A DNA stretch of 64,000 bases from contig CANMUP010000002.1 in assembly GCA_947501105.1 (NCBI GenBank), positions 558,001 to 622,000 on the forward strand, given 5' to 3'. The notes beneath the pieces are model-generated. The model made no database searches and had not been told where the DNA came from. It saw nothing but the letters and a program-made list of their open reading frames with translations. Every line of letters begins with the position of its first letter. The stretch's first letter is position 1. Source of the DNA: an uncultured Flaviramulus sp. GTDB lineage: Bacteria; Bacteroidota; Bacteroidia; Flavobacteriales; Flavobacteriaceae. Position numbers and translations under genes: made by a program. Shown piece by piece: positions 51,883 through 61,225 of this stretch.

Positions 51883-53061
51883 TTATGCAGCTTGTTTGTT
51901 AAAGAACTTTACCAAATAAATATATCTTATAAAAAGAGCAATAAAAAAAGGAATTAATCCAATAGCAAATACTTGCACACCAATTAACCAATGTAGAGTC
52001 ATTAAACAAAGTAAAATAATTAATAGCTTTAAATATTTAATAAACCAGTTACTTGTTTTCTTTTCTAGTAATTGTGGTATCATAAATAAATTAAGTGCAA
52101 ATGCCCAAAGTAAATTGTAATTTTGATGCGTTCCTGTATGATCTGTTGCAAACCAAAGCAATAAAATAAAAACACCTACAATGCCAGTAATGCTAAATAA
52201 AGAAACATCCAACCATTTGCTTCGTTTTCGTTTTTTACTGTCTTTATAAGTAATAAAAAGTATAAGAAAACCAATAATACCAAAAATGAATAATGGACTT
52301 GATAAAAACGTACTTACTTTATAAGTGTTTTTTTGAATATATAGCGTTTTGCTTTCTTTAACTAAATGATTTTTACTGTTTTTTATGGTAGCGCTTTCAA
52401 AGAATTTATAAATATTCTCTGGTAAAAACATATGCTGTTCTGGTGTTGCTTTTTTATCTATAACTGAGCCTAAAGCTATATCTATACCTAAACTTCCCCA
52501 AGAGTTTTTATTAAGATTATTATGAATTAAGGTTCTAAATGTTTCTTGTTTAAAACCCTTTGGTTCGTTAAAAGCAATATTGTTTTTTAACGCAATATTT
52601 GCAACATCTTTAATTTTAGTGGCACAATTATCAAAGAAGAATTCATATAAATATGCTCTATTTTCGGGTTTGTAGTTATTAATTAAAAAATTAAAAAGTT
52701 TTTGTTTTTCTGATAGCGAAAGATCTAAAACTTGCTCTTTTATTGTCCTATCATAATAGGAGTAAACTCTGTAAAATTTTTGAAAATCGTCTTTGCTAAT
52801 TAAATAATTAAGCTTTCCTTGAGCGAATTTTAAATAAAAATTTGGAGTGCCAAAATCATATTCACCATAGCCATAAACCCAATCTATTCCTTTATTAATG
52901 TCACGAATTCTAAAAGCACTATGTCCAAAGGCATCATTTAAAGATGACCCAGGGCCAATAGTAAGAACGCTAATTTTAGCATCATTAGATAATTCTATTT
53001 GTTGCCCAATTATAGTATCAGTAAATAAAAAAAGAAGTAAAAGGAGTAGTGATTTTTTCAT
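51883..53061 (-). CDS. DUF4105 (Lnb-like) membrane protein
   Basis: This 392-residue protein has a signal peptide (MKKSLLLLLLFLFTDTIIGQ) and a periplasmic DUF4105 domain (about 30-180: ISVLTIGPGSSLNDAFGHSAFRI, WVYGYGEYDFGTPNFYLKFAQG, CATKIKDVAN). About five C-terminal membrane helices start near residue 255. Conserved His, Cys and Asn residues (GHSAFR, DNCATKI) suggest an NlpC-like enzyme fold, but the function is not known. It lies 10 bp after the PorV/PorQ-family gene and is probably co-transcribed with it. Confidence 0.85.
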   Translation of the reverse strand: MKKSLLLLLLFLFTDTIIGQQIELSNDAKISVLTIGPGSSLNDAFGHSAFRIRDINKGIDWVYGYGEYDFGTPNFYLKFAQGKLNYLISKDDFQKFYRVYSYYDRTIKEQVLDLSLSEKQKLFNFLINNYKPENRAYLYEFFFDNCATKIKDVANIALKNNIAFNEPKGFKQETFRTLIHNNLNKNSWGSLGIDIALGSVIDKKATPEQHMFLPENIYKFFESATIKNSKNHLVKESKTLYIQKNTYKVSTFLSSPLFIFGIIGFLILFITYKDSKKRKRSKWLDVSLFSITGIVGVFILLLWFATDHTGTHQNYNLLWAFALNLFMIPQLLEKKTSNWFIKYLKLLIILLCLMTLHWLIGVQVFAIGLIPFFIALFIRYIYLVKFFNKQAA

Positions 53062-53071
53062 GAATTATAGA

Positions 53072-54169
53072 TTACCTAAAAATACTTAAATCGAGTTTTA
53101 AAGAAAATACATTTGAATACAATGCTACACTTTGATCGCCAATATCTGTAAATGCATAATCTATTTGAACTCCATTGTATTTAAAACCAACACCAAAACT
53201 GGGTTGAAAACTTAACTGCTCGGTATTATCAATTTGCAATTCATTTTGAAAATTACCAACACCAGCTCGTAAATAAACCATATCGATATACCCAAATTCA
53301 AATCCTAAAGCTGGATTTATACTAGCAAATGATGATGATACGATATCGTTGTTTTCTTCAAAGCGTACATTCAAATTTACTGCCGTTAAAAGTGTATAAT
53401 CAACATTAAAATCAACTAATTTAGATACCCCAATTTGTAACTTCGGAATTGTTATTTCTGTAGTTTCTGGTAGCTCCTGATTTTGTCCTGCGACCGCATT
53501 TTGTATTTTTGCAAACTCCTCTTCATCAATAGCCCAAGCATTAAAAGTAGTTGTAATATCGCGTGCCATAATACCAAATTTCCAATTGTTTTTGGTTTCA
53601 AATTGAACACCAACATCAAAACCAAAACCCCAAGACGAAGCAAAATCGCCAATAATTCTACGAATTACTTTGGCATTTATTCCATAATTAAGTCCTTGAA
53701 CAGGTAACTTTCGGGCATATGAAAAGGTTAGCCCATAATCGGCAGTCGAGAATAAACTAATCCTATCGTAATTAATGTTTCCTTGCGCGTCAATTAATTG
53801 GGTTGTGTTTAAAATATCATCAACCGCAAAGCGAATTAATGATATACCTATAGCACTTCTATTATCAATTGGCATTGCAAAAGCTGCATAATCGTAATTT
53901 GCAATATTAGCGAAGTAACTGGAGTGCATTAAGGCAAGTTGATTATCTTCAAGATTTAATATACCAGCAGGATTCCAATAACCAGAGTTTACATCTGAAG
54001 TATGAGATGTTACAGCACTACTCATGCCCAAAGCTGCAGCATCAACACCAATATTCATAAACTCGTTGGAGTATTTTCTAACGGTTTGACTAAAAATAGA
54101 TAAAGAAACAGCGCAAAATAATGCGGTTACGTAAGCTTTCAATCGCAATTTTTTTACAAAGATGCACAT
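53072..54169 (-). CDS. PorV/PorQ-family outer-membrane protein
   Basis: This 365-residue protein has a signal peptide (about residues 1-28, ending LSIFSQT). A beta-barrel pattern of the PorV/PorQ/FadL-like kind follows: NIGVDAAALGMSSAVTSHTS, DVNSGYWNPAGILNL, FSYARKLPVQGLNYGINAKV, and the final aromatic strand NVFSLKLDLSIFR. PorV carries T9SS substrates to the attachment complex; this paralogue's role is uncertain. The ATG at 54169 is used, but a TTG slightly downstream (reading LRLKAYVTALFC) would give a more typical signal peptide. Confidence 0.8.
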   Translation of the reverse strand: MCIFVKKLRLKAYVTALFCAVSLSIFSQTVRKYSNEFMNIGVDAAALGMSSAVTSHTSDVNSGYWNPAGILNLEDNQLALMHSSYFANIANYDYAAFAMPIDNRSAIGISLIRFAVDDILNTTQLIDAQGNINYDRISLFSTADYGLTFSYARKLPVQGLNYGINAKVIRRIIGDFASSWGFGFDVGVQFETKNNWKFGIMARDITTTFNAWAIDEEEFAKIQNAVAGQNQELPETTEITIPKLQIGVSKLVDFNVDYTLLTAVNLNVRFEENNDIVSSSFASINPALGFEFGYIDMVYLRAGVGNFQNELQIDNTEQLSFQPSFGVGFKYNGVQIDYAFTDIGDQSVALYSNVFSLKLDLSIFR

Positions 54170-54217
54170 AATTTACATTCTTTAAAACTTGAAATAGTAA
54201 TAGATATTGTTCAATAC

Positions 54218-54249
54218 TTGTTTTAGACTAAAAATGTTTGCTATTTTTA
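54218..54249 (+). promoter_or_regulatory. Possible pssA promoter
   Basis: TTG (54218-54220), 21 nt, then TATTTTTA (54242-54249) is close to the Bacteroidota consensus but ends in A instead of G. The ATG at 54269 lies 19 nt later. Confidence 0.4.
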
Positions 54250-54268
54250 CGGAATTAAATACTAAAAC

Positions 54269-55030
54269 ATGAAGCGATATATTCCTAATGCATTAACTCT
54301 TTTAAACTTATTTTGTGGGTGTATTGCTGTAATTTTTGCAGTTAATAATAATTTTGTTACTGCTGCTTTATTTGTTTTTCTTGGTATATTCTTTGATTTT
54401 TTTGATGGATTTGCTGCAAGAAAATTGAACGTTCAAAGTGAATTAGGGGTACAATTAGATTCTCTAGCTGATATGGTAACTAGCGGATTGGTTCCAGGAA
54501 TTTTTATTTATAAATTATTACAATTAGCCGGACCATCATGGCAAGAAACTATTGATGGTATTGGATATAACAGAACAATTGGTTTTGAATTTAGTAATCC
54601 TGAGTTTTATTTTGTGATTCCCCTTTTAGGTTTAGCAATTACACTATCATCAGCATACCGATTAGCAAAATTTAATATTGACACAGAGCAACAAAACTAC
54701 TTTAAAGGCTTACCAACACCTGCAAATACCTTATTAATAGTATCACTTCCGTTAATTATGGAATTTCAGAATAGCGACTTAATCAATTCAATTATTTTAA
54801 ATCAATGGTTTTTAATTGGCTTAACCGTTTTTAGTTGCTGGATATTAAATTCAAAAATTAAATTATTTGCTTTAAAATTCAAAAATTGGAGTTTTAAAGA
54901 CAATGCGACACGTTATATTTTTATACTTCTGTGTATTGTGCTTTTAATTGTATTAAAATTTGCGGCAATTCCTTTAATAATATTACTATATATAATTATG
55001 TCTATTTTAGACAATATAACATCAAAATAA
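54269..55030 (+). CDS. pssA: CDP-diacylglycerol-serine O-phosphatidyltransferase
   Basis: This 253-residue inner-membrane enzyme makes phosphatidylserine, the precursor of phosphatidylethanolamine. The CDP-alcohol phosphotransferase motif DG-x2-AR-x8-G-x3-D-x3-D is complete in DGFAARKLNVQSELGVQLDS and the LAD that follows, near residues 45-68. The start MKRYIPNALTLLNLFCGC is typical of PssA. About eight hydrophobic segments are visible. It is followed after 4 bp by the TerC-family gene, probably co-transcribed. Confidence 0.94.
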   Translation: MKRYIPNALTLLNLFCGCIAVIFAVNNNFVTAALFVFLGIFFDFFDGFAARKLNVQSELGVQLDSLADMVTSGLVPGIFIYKLLQLAGPSWQETIDGIGYNRTIGFEFSNPEFYFVIPLLGLAITLSSAYRLAKFNIDTEQQNYFKGLPTPANTLLIVSLPLIMEFQNSDLINSIILNQWFLIGLTVFSCWILNSKIKLFALKFKNWSFKDNATRYIFILLCIVLLIVLKFAAIPLIILLYIIMSILDNITSK

Positions 55031-55034
55031 TACC

Positions 55035-55847
55035 ATGCTAGAAATTATTTTCACACTTTTAATGCTTGTTTTACTTCAGGCAGTTTTAGGATTTGATAAC
55101 CTATTATACATTTCTTTAGAATCAAAAAAAGCACCACAGTCTGATCAAAAACGAGTACGTAAAGTAGGAATACTTATTGCTATTGCTTTACGGATTGTAT
55201 TGTTATTTGTATTAGTGTCTATTATTGATTTTTTTCAAGACCCTTTTTCTTTTTTGACTGCAGAAATTGGAGATGTAGCAAGCTTTGCTTTTAACGGGCA
55301 TAGCATAATTGTATTAGCCGGTGGCGGATTTATTATTTACACGGCTCTTAAAGAGATTTGGCATATGATATCCAAACATGATTTAAATGATGCTGTTGGT
55401 GAGGATGGTAAAGGGAGTAAATCGTCTAGTGCTGTAATTACTAGTATTGTGTTAATGAACTTAGTGTTTTCTTTTGATTCTATATTGGCTGCAATAGGCT
55501 TAACTAATGAAATAGCAAACTCTACTACTGCTTTTATTGTTATGGCAATAGCTATAGTAATAAGTGGTTTGCTAATGTTGTTTTTAGCAGATAGAATTTC
55601 AACATTTTTAGCAAAAAACAGAATGTACGAAGTGCTAGGATTGTTTATTTTGTTTATAGTTGGTATTATGTTAGTAACTGAAGGTGGACATTTAGCACAT
55701 TTAAAACTATTTGGAAACCCAATAGAATCTATGAGTAAAACCACTTTTTATTTTGTGATAGCCATTTTAGTAATAACAGATATTGTACAAGGGCGTTATC
55801 AAAAGAAATTGATGAAGGAGCAGGAGCAAGAGGTTAATGATAATTAA
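55035..55847 (+). CDS. TerC/YkoY-type integral membrane protein
   Basis: This 270-residue protein has seven or so membrane helices. The family markers are QAVLGFDNLLYISLESK near the N-terminus and LVFSFDSILAAIGLT in the second half, where the acidic residues in membrane helices (FDN and FDS) are thought to bind metal ions. TerC-family proteins are linked to Mn2+ export and metalation of exported enzymes; the older tellurite name is historical. It is convergent with lptB, 21 bp apart. Confidence 0.88.
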   Translation: MLEIIFTLLMLVLLQAVLGFDNLLYISLESKKAPQSDQKRVRKVGILIAIALRIVLLFVLVSIIDFFQDPFSFLTAEIGDVASFAFNGHSIIVLAGGGFIIYTALKEIWHMISKHDLNDAVGEDGKGSKSSSAVITSIVLMNLVFSFDSILAAIGLTNEIANSTTAFIVMAIAIVISGLLMLFLADRISTFLAKNRMYEVLGLFILFIVGIMLVTEGGHLAHLKLFGNPIESMSKTTFYFVIAILVITDIVQGRYQKKLMKEQEQEVNDN

Positions 55848-55868
55848 TTGAAAATTATATAAGAAGGC

Positions 55869-56609
55869 TTAATCTCGAATTTTCTTTTTACGAAGCTCGA
55901 AGTTTTGCCCTAAATATACTTTACGGACCATTTCATCATTAGCAAGATCTTCAGGGATTCCATGTTTTAAAATACCTCCTTCAAACATTAAATAAGTTCT
56001 ATCAGTAATAGCTAAAGTTTCTTGTACGTTATGGTCGGTAATTAAAATACCAATATTCTTTTTGGTAAGCTGTGCTACAATACGCTGTATATCCTCAACA
56101 GCAACTGGGTCTACACCTGCAAAAGGTTCATCTAATAAAATAAAACTAGGGTCGGTTGCTAAAGCACGGGCAATCTCGGTACGGCGACGCTCGCCACCAG
56201 ATAATAAATCGCCACGGTTTTTGCGAATATGCCCTAATCCGAACTCTTCAATAAGCGATTCCATTTTATCGTGCTGCTCTTTCTTACTTAGTTTTGTAAG
56301 TTGTAATACGCTTAAAATATTATCTTCAATACTTAGCTTCCTAAACACTGAAGCTTCTTGTGCTAAATACCCAATACCATTTTGCGCACGTTTGTACATA
56401 GGATATTTAGTGATTTCAGTATTATCTAAAAAAATATGCCCACCATTAGGTTTTATTAAACCAACAATCATATAAAAAGATGTCGTTTTTCCAGCACCAT
56501 TTGGTCCTAAAAGGCCAACTATTTCACCTTGATTTACTTCAAGGGAAACATCTTTTACTACTTTTCGTCCACTATAGGACTTCATTAAATTTTCGGCTCT
56601 TAAAATCAT
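55869..56609 (-). CDS. lptB: LPS export ABC transporter ATPase LptB
   Basis: This 246-residue ATPase has [17 protein letters not shown] (Walker A), [16 protein letters not shown] (signature), [16 protein letters not shown] (Walker B) and [14 protein letters not shown] (switch His). The start [18 protein letters not shown] and overall length fit LptB, which powers LPS transport from the inner to the outer membrane. The neighbouring kdsD gene (Kdo pathway) agrees with an LPS role. LptF/G are not in the window. Confidence 0.94.
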   Translation of the reverse strand: MILRAENLMKSYSGRKVVKDVSLEVNQGEIVGLLGPNGAGKTTSFYMIVGLIKPNGGHIFLDNTEITKYPMYKRAQNGIGYLAQEASVFRKLSIEDNILSVLQLTKLSKKEQHDKMESLIEEFGLGHIRKNRGDLLSGGERRRTEIARALATDPSFILLDEPFAGVDPVAVEDIQRIVAQLTKKNIGILITDHNVQETLAITDRTYLMFEGGILKHGIPEDLANDEMVRKVYLGQNFELRKKKIRD

Positions 56610-56679
56610 ATTACTTTATACTGAACGTTAAAAATAGTAAAATCATATATACTATTAATACTTGATTTTGAATTTATAA

Positions 56680-57033
56680 TTAGTTTAACGCTTGTTCTTC
56701 TAAGGCATCCCAAAACTCGTAAGCACGGCGCAAATGTGGAATTACTATGGTGCCTCCAATTAAATTAGCTATACTCAAAGTTTCAACAACTTGTGTTTTA
56801 GAAATACCTTCTTTATAACATGCTTCAAGATGATATTTTACACAATCGTCGCACCTTAAAACCATAGATGCTACTAAACCTAAAAGCTCTTTAGTTTTAA
56901 CATCTAAAGCACCTTCCGCGAAAGCGTTAGTATCTAAATTAAAAATACGTTTTATAATTTTATTATTATCGGCAAGAATTTTATCATTCATTCTTTCCCG
57001 ATACTCATTAAACTCGGTAACAATATCAGACAT
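56680..57033 (-). CDS. Carboxymuconolactone decarboxylase-family (AhpD-like) protein
   Basis: This 117-residue protein has the CMD domain with the CxxCxxxH redox motif: VLRCDDCVKYHLEACYKEG. In AhpD-like proteins these cysteines reduce peroxiredoxin partners or handle peroxide stress; a true decarboxylase is less likely. The start MSDIVTEFNEYRERMNDK at 57033 overlaps the tatC 3' end by 8 bp. An upstream extension to 57069 (MLYEIKKEKKN) is rejected because it lies within tatC and is not conserved in style. Confidence 0.88.
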   Translation of the reverse strand: MSDIVTEFNEYRERMNDKILADNNKIIKRIFNLDTNAFAEGALDVKTKELLGLVASMVLRCDDCVKYHLEACYKEGISKTQVVETLSIANLIGGTIVIPHLRRAYEFWDALEEQALN

Positions 57034-57850
57034 GCTGTTTTTCTTTTCTTTTTTGATTTCGTATAACAACTTTAGAAATATAAATACTTACTTGATATAA
57101 TACTATAATTGGAATAGCAACAATAACTTGACTTACAACATCTGGAGGCGTAATAACTGCCGCTAAAATTAATACAATAACTAGCGCATATTTTCTGTAT
57201 TTTTTTAATATTTCTGGTGTAACCAAACCTATTTTAGTAAAAAAATAGATGATAATGGGTAGCTCAAAAATTAACCCTGCTGCTAAAGCAGAATTTCGCA
57301 CTAAAGCTATATATGAGCTTATATCGATTTGATTGTCTACAACTTTAGAAATACTATAATTTGCTAGAAAATTAAGCGACAAAGGGGCTACAATATAATA
57401 ACCGAATAATATACCAATAAAAAATAAGAGTGATGAAATTATAATAAAACCACGCGAATGTTTACGCTCGTTTGAATGTAGTCCTGGGCTAATAAATTTC
57501 CATAATTGGTATATTACATAAGGGAATGATATAATAAAACCTCCTAAAATAGCTGTCCAAATATCTGCCGAAAACTGACCACCCACAGTACGGTTTTGTA
57601 TTATCATTGGCATTTCTTCAGCACAAAATGTGGTGTCAACGCCTAAGAAAGTTGCTCCATTACACAAAAAATGATATGTTGGAAAGGTCATTTCCAACGG
57701 AGCAAAAATAATTTCGTCAAAAACAAATCGGCTAAAAATAAAAACCAAAGTTGCAACAATAATAACTGCCAAAACTATTCTTATTAAGTGCCAGCGTAAT
57801 TCTTCTAGATGATCTAAAAAAGACATCTCATTAATATCTTTCTTTGCCAT
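57026..57850 (-). CDS. tatC: Sec-independent protein translocase TatC
   Basis: This 274-residue inner-membrane protein is the receptor of the twin-arginine pathway for folded proteins. It starts with MAKKDINEMSFLDHLEELRWHLIRIV, the TatC signature (SFLDHLEELR, with the catalytic-site Glu). Six membrane segments and the conserved FELPIIIYFFTKIGLVTPEIL block follow. A loop in the first periplasmic part (TFLGVDTTFCAEEMPM) is longer than in E. coli. TatA/B are not in the window. The ATG overlaps the kdsD stop codon (TAATG). Confidence 0.95.
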   Translation of the reverse strand: MAKKDINEMSFLDHLEELRWHLIRIVLAVIIVATLVFIFSRFVFDEIIFAPLEMTFPTYHFLCNGATFLGVDTTFCAEEMPMIIQNRTVGGQFSADIWTAILGGFIISFPYVIYQLWKFISPGLHSNERKHSRGFIIISSLLFFIGILFGYYIVAPLSLNFLANYSISKVVDNQIDISSYIALVRNSALAAGLIFELPIIIYFFTKIGLVTPEILKKYRKYALVIVLILAAVITPPDVVSQVIVAIPIIVLYQVSIYISKVVIRNQKRKEKQHV

Positions 57851-58815
57851 TATATAATACCTTCTTTAATTAAATCATGTAAATGTACAACTCCTGCGTA
57901 ATTACCATTATCTTCTACAAGTAACTGAGAAATACCGTTGGTTTCCATGGTTTCTAATGCATCAACAGCCATAGCATCTACATTTATGTGTTTAGGGTTT
58001 GGACTCATAATATCTTTTGCAGTTAAAGCAGAAAAATCATCAACTTTGGTTAACATTCTACGTAAATCGCCATCTGTAATAATGCCAACAATTTTTTCGT
58101 TTTCAACAACTGCTGCAACACCTAGCATTTTTTCTGTTATCTCAATAATAATGCTCTTAATGCTTGTATCTAAATGTACTTTTGGCTTTTCATTTACCGA
58201 TGAGATATCATGAACTCTTAAATACAACTTTTTACCTAAAGCACCACCTGGGTGATATTTTGCGAAATCGTTACTCGAAAAGCCTCGCAAATCTAATAAA
58301 CAAACTGCTAACGCATCACCAATAACTAATTGTGCTGTAGTACTTGTAGTTGGGGCTAAGTTATTTGGGCAAGCTTCCTGCTCTACAAAAGCATTTAAAA
58401 CATAATCTGCTTGTTGCCCTAAAAACGAAGCTGTATTACCTGTAATTGCAATCATCTTGTTTTTTGCGCTTTTTATTAATGGCACTAAAACTTTAATTTC
58501 TGGGGTGTTTCCACTTTTCGAAATACAAACAACCACATCATCTTTAAGAATTAATCCTAAATCGCCATGAATTGCATCGGCAGCATGCATAAAAACAGCT
58601 GGTGTTCCAGTAGAATTTAATGTTGCCACAATCTTATTTGCTATAATGGCACTTTTTCCTATCCCAGTAATAATTACACGTCCTTTGGAGTCGTAAATAA
58701 GTTTCACTGCTTTTGCAAAATCATTAGTGATAAGATTAGCTAAGTTAGAAATGGCTTCACTTTCCATTTCAATGGTATGCTTTGCTGTATTAATAATAGA
58801 AATTTCGTCTTTCAA
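57850..58815 (-). CDS. kdsD: Arabinose-5-phosphate isomerase (KpsF/GutQ family)
   Basis: This 321-residue enzyme converts ribulose-5-phosphate to arabinose-5-phosphate, the first step to Kdo for LPS. The SIS domain (residues 1-190) shows VIITGIGKSAIIANKIVATLNSTGTPAVFMHAADAIHGDLG and CISKSGNTPEIKVL. Two CBS domains follow (about 205-320). The start is TTG at 58815 (LKDEISIINTAK); ATG 58767 (MESEAISNL) would cut a helix usually present, so TTG is preferred with some doubt. The next gene is tatC with overlapping codons. Confidence 0.93.
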   Translation of the reverse strand: MKDEISIINTAKHTIEMESEAISNLANLITNDFAKAVKLIYDSKGRVIITGIGKSAIIANKIVATLNSTGTPAVFMHAADAIHGDLGLILKDDVVVCISKSGNTPEIKVLVPLIKSAKNKMIAITGNTASFLGQQADYVLNAFVEQEACPNNLAPTTSTTAQLVIGDALAVCLLDLRGFSSNDFAKYHPGGALGKKLYLRVHDISSVNEKPKVHLDTSIKSIIIEITEKMLGVAAVVENEKIVGIITDGDLRRMLTKVDDFSALTAKDIMSPNPKHINVDAMAVDALETMETNGISQLLVEDNGNYAGVVHLHDLIKEGII

Positions 58816-58968
58816 AATTTATTATTTTTTTTTGTTGAAGCTTTAAAGAATTTGTTATCTTTAAATGTAAATCAATATTGAATTTTATTGTAAATTCGAA
58901 TTACGTTACAAAACTAACGAAAAAAACATGAGGGTTCTCTAAATACACTGCTAAATTAAAGAATAATA

Positions 58969-58976
58969 TACTTTTG
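58969..58976 (+). promoter_or_regulatory. recQ promoter -7 box
   Basis: TACTTTTG fits TAnnTTTG exactly, 44 nt before the recQ ATG at 59021. The -33 TTG is not obvious. The 205-bp gap between kdsD and recQ otherwise holds AT-rich sequence with a second, weaker box (TATCTTTA at about 58855-58862). Confidence 0.5.
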
Positions 58977-59020
58977 AGTTTAGTGTATTTTAATAGTGTA
59001 AATTAATTTTTATTTAATCA

Positions 59021-61225
59021 ATGTTAACAACAAAAAGTGGCATTCATTCCGCACTAAAAAAATATTTTGGATTTAACAAATTCAAAGGATTGCAAGAAGA
59101 TGTAGTTGAAAGTATTTTATCAAAAAAACATACGTTTGTAATTATGCCAACAGGAGGAGGAAAGTCTCTCTGTTACCAGTTGCCTGCGTTAATGCAAGAA
59201 GGTACTGCCATTGTGGTATCTCCTTTAATAGCACTAATGAAAAATCAGGTAGATGCCATTAGAGGTGTGTCTCAAGAGGAGGGTGTAGCACACGTATTAA
59301 ATTCTTCATTAAATAAAACCGAGGTTAAACGCGTAAAAGAAGATATCGTTAATGGTGTTACTAAGTTGCTTTATGTGGCTCCAGAATCATTAACAAAAGA
59401 AGAAAACGTTGATTTTCTTCGAACTGTAAAAATCTCTTTTATGGCGATTGATGAGGCACATTGTATAAGTGAGTGGGGGCACGATTTTAGACCAGAGTAT
59501 AGAAATTTAAGACATATAATTAAAAGAATTGGTGATGATATTCCTATTATTGGATTAACTGCTACGGCGACTCCAAAAGTACAAGAGGATATTATAAAGA
59601 ATTTAGGAATTACTGGTGCAACAACTTTTAAAGCATCATTTAATAGACCTAATTTATATTATGAAGTTAGGCCAAAAACCAAAAATGTTGATGCCGATAT
59701 TATTCGGTTTATTAAACATAATGATGGGAAATCTGGTATTGTTTATTGTTTAAGCAGAAAGCGTGTAGAAGAATTAGCACAGGTATTACAAGTAAATGGA
59801 GTTAAAGCAGTGCCATATCATGCAGGTTTGGATGCCAAAACCAGATCGAGTCATCAAGATAAATTTCTTATGGAAGATGTAGATGTTGTAGTAGCAACTA
59901 TAGCTTTCGGAATGGGTATAGATAAACCCGATGTGCGTTTTGTGATTCATCATGATATTCCCAAAAGTATAGAAAGTTATTACCAGGAAACTGGTCGTGC
60001 TGGTCGCGATGGAGGTGAAGGCCACTGTTTAGCGTATTATGCTTATAAAGACATTGAGAAACTAGAAAAATTCATGTCTGGTAAGCCTGTTGCCGAACAA
60101 GAAATAGGACAAGCTTTATTACAAGAAGTTGTTGCTTTTGCAGAAACATCAATATCTCGTAGAAAATTCATTTTGCATTATTTTGGTGAAGAATTTGATA
60201 ATGAGACTGGTGAGGGTGGTGAGATGGACGATAATGTTCGTAATCCTAAAAAACAAGTTGAAGCTCAAGATAATGTTGCATTACTTTTAGATACTATTAG
60301 AAGAACAAACGAAAAATATAAATCTAAAGATTTAGTAAATGTAATTACGGGGAAAGAAAATGCATTAATAAACTCGCATAAAACCAACGAGCAAGATTTT
60401 TTTGGCAAAGGTAAAGACCATGATAATAAATATTGGATGGCCTTGTTAAGGCAAGTATTAGTTGCTGGATACCTTAAAAAAGATATTGAAACCTATGGTG
60501 TTATAAAATTATTAGACTCTGGCAGAGAATTTTTAAATAACCCAGTATCGTTTATGATGACTGAGGATCATATTTTTGAAGGTGAGCAAGAAGATGGCAC
60601 AATAATTACTGCTGAAAAAGGCGGTGGAGCTGTAGCTGATGATGTTTTAATGGGCATGCTTAAAGACTTGCGTAAAAAAAATGCTAAAAAATTAGGTGTT
60701 CCTCCATTTGTGATTTTTCAAGACCCCTCGTTAGAGGATATGGCTTTAAAATATCCTATTTCTATGACTGAACTTAGTAATGTTCATGGAGTGGGTGATG
60801 GGAAAGCAAAAAAGTATGGCAAAGATTTTGTCGCCCTTATTTCAAGATATGTTGAAGAAAACGATATTACTCGTCCAGACGATTTAGTTGTAAAATCTAC
60901 AGGAACTAATTCTGCCAATAAGTTATATATTATTCAAAATGTCGATAGAAAATTGCCTTTAGATGATATTTCGTCATCAAAAGGGATGTCTATGCAAGAT
61001 TTTATAAAAGAGATGGAGGCTATTGTATATTCTGGTACTAAATTAAATATTAACTATTGGATTGATGAGATTTTAGACGAAGACCAACAAGAAGAAATTC
61101 ATGAATATTTTATGGAGTCTGAATCAGATAGCATTGATGATGCTATTGAAGAGTTTGATGGTGATTATGATGATGAGGAATTACGCCTATACCGCATTAA
61201 GTTTATTAGCGAAGTAGCTAATTAG
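59021..61225 (+). CDS. recQ: RecQ-family ATP-dependent DNA helicase without zinc-site cysteines
   Basis: This 734-residue 3'-5' helicase unwinds forks and recombination intermediates. MPTGGGKSLCYQ (Walker A, 45-49), DEAHCISEWGHDFRPEY (DEAH at 144-147), TATATPKV and QETGRAGRDG are complete motor motifs. The RQC part follows (about 355-500), and an HRDC-like domain is near 560-640 (ISMTELSNVHGVGDGKAKKYG). The four zinc-binding cysteines of the E. coli RQC domain are absent: the matching region reads SRRKFILHYFGEEFD then GGEMDDNVRNPKK, and no cysteine occurs after residue 336. The extra acidic C-terminus is typical of the longer Bacteroidota RecQ. It overlaps the convergent neighbour by 8 bp. 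Confidence 0.94.
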   Translation: MLTTKSGIHSALKKYFGFNKFKGLQEDVVESILSKKHTFVIMPTGGGKSLCYQLPALMQEGTAIVVSPLIALMKNQVDAIRGVSQEEGVAHVLNSSLNKTEVKRVKEDIVNGVTKLLYVAPESLTKEENVDFLRTVKISFMAIDEAHCISEWGHDFRPEYRNLRHIIKRIGDDIPIIGLTATATPKVQEDIIKNLGITGATTFKASFNRPNLYYEVRPKTKNVDADIIRFIKHNDGKSGIVYCLSRKRVEELAQVLQVNGVKAVPYHAGLDAKTRSSHQDKFLMEDVDVVVATIAFGMGIDKPDVRFVIHHDIPKSIESYYQETGRAGRDGGEGHCLAYYAYKDIEKLEKFMSGKPVAEQEIGQALLQEVVAFAETSISRRKFILHYFGEEFDNETGEGGEMDDNVRNPKKQVEAQDNVALLLDTIRRTNEKYKSKDLVNVITGKENALINSHKTNEQDFFGKGKDHDNKYWMALLRQVLVAGYLKKDIETYGVIKLLDSGREFLNNPVSFMMTEDHIFEGEQEDGTIITAEKGGGAVADDVLMGMLKDLRKKNAKKLGVPPFVIFQDPSLEDMALKYPISMTELSNVHGVGDGKAKKYGKDFVALISRYVEENDITRPDDLVVKSTGTNSANKLYIIQNVDRKLPLDDISSSKGMSMQDFIKEMEAIVYSGTKLNINYWIDEILDEDQQEEIHEYFMESESDSIDDAIEEFDGDYDDEELRLYRIKFISEVAN

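Noticed and set aside
55337-56475. Long frames antisense to the TerC-family gene and to lptB
   Set aside because: Both host genes have complete family motifs; the antisense frames are shadows.
57034-57069. N-terminal extension of the CMD-family protein
   Set aside because: It lies fully within tatC; MSDIVTEFNEY is the natural family start.
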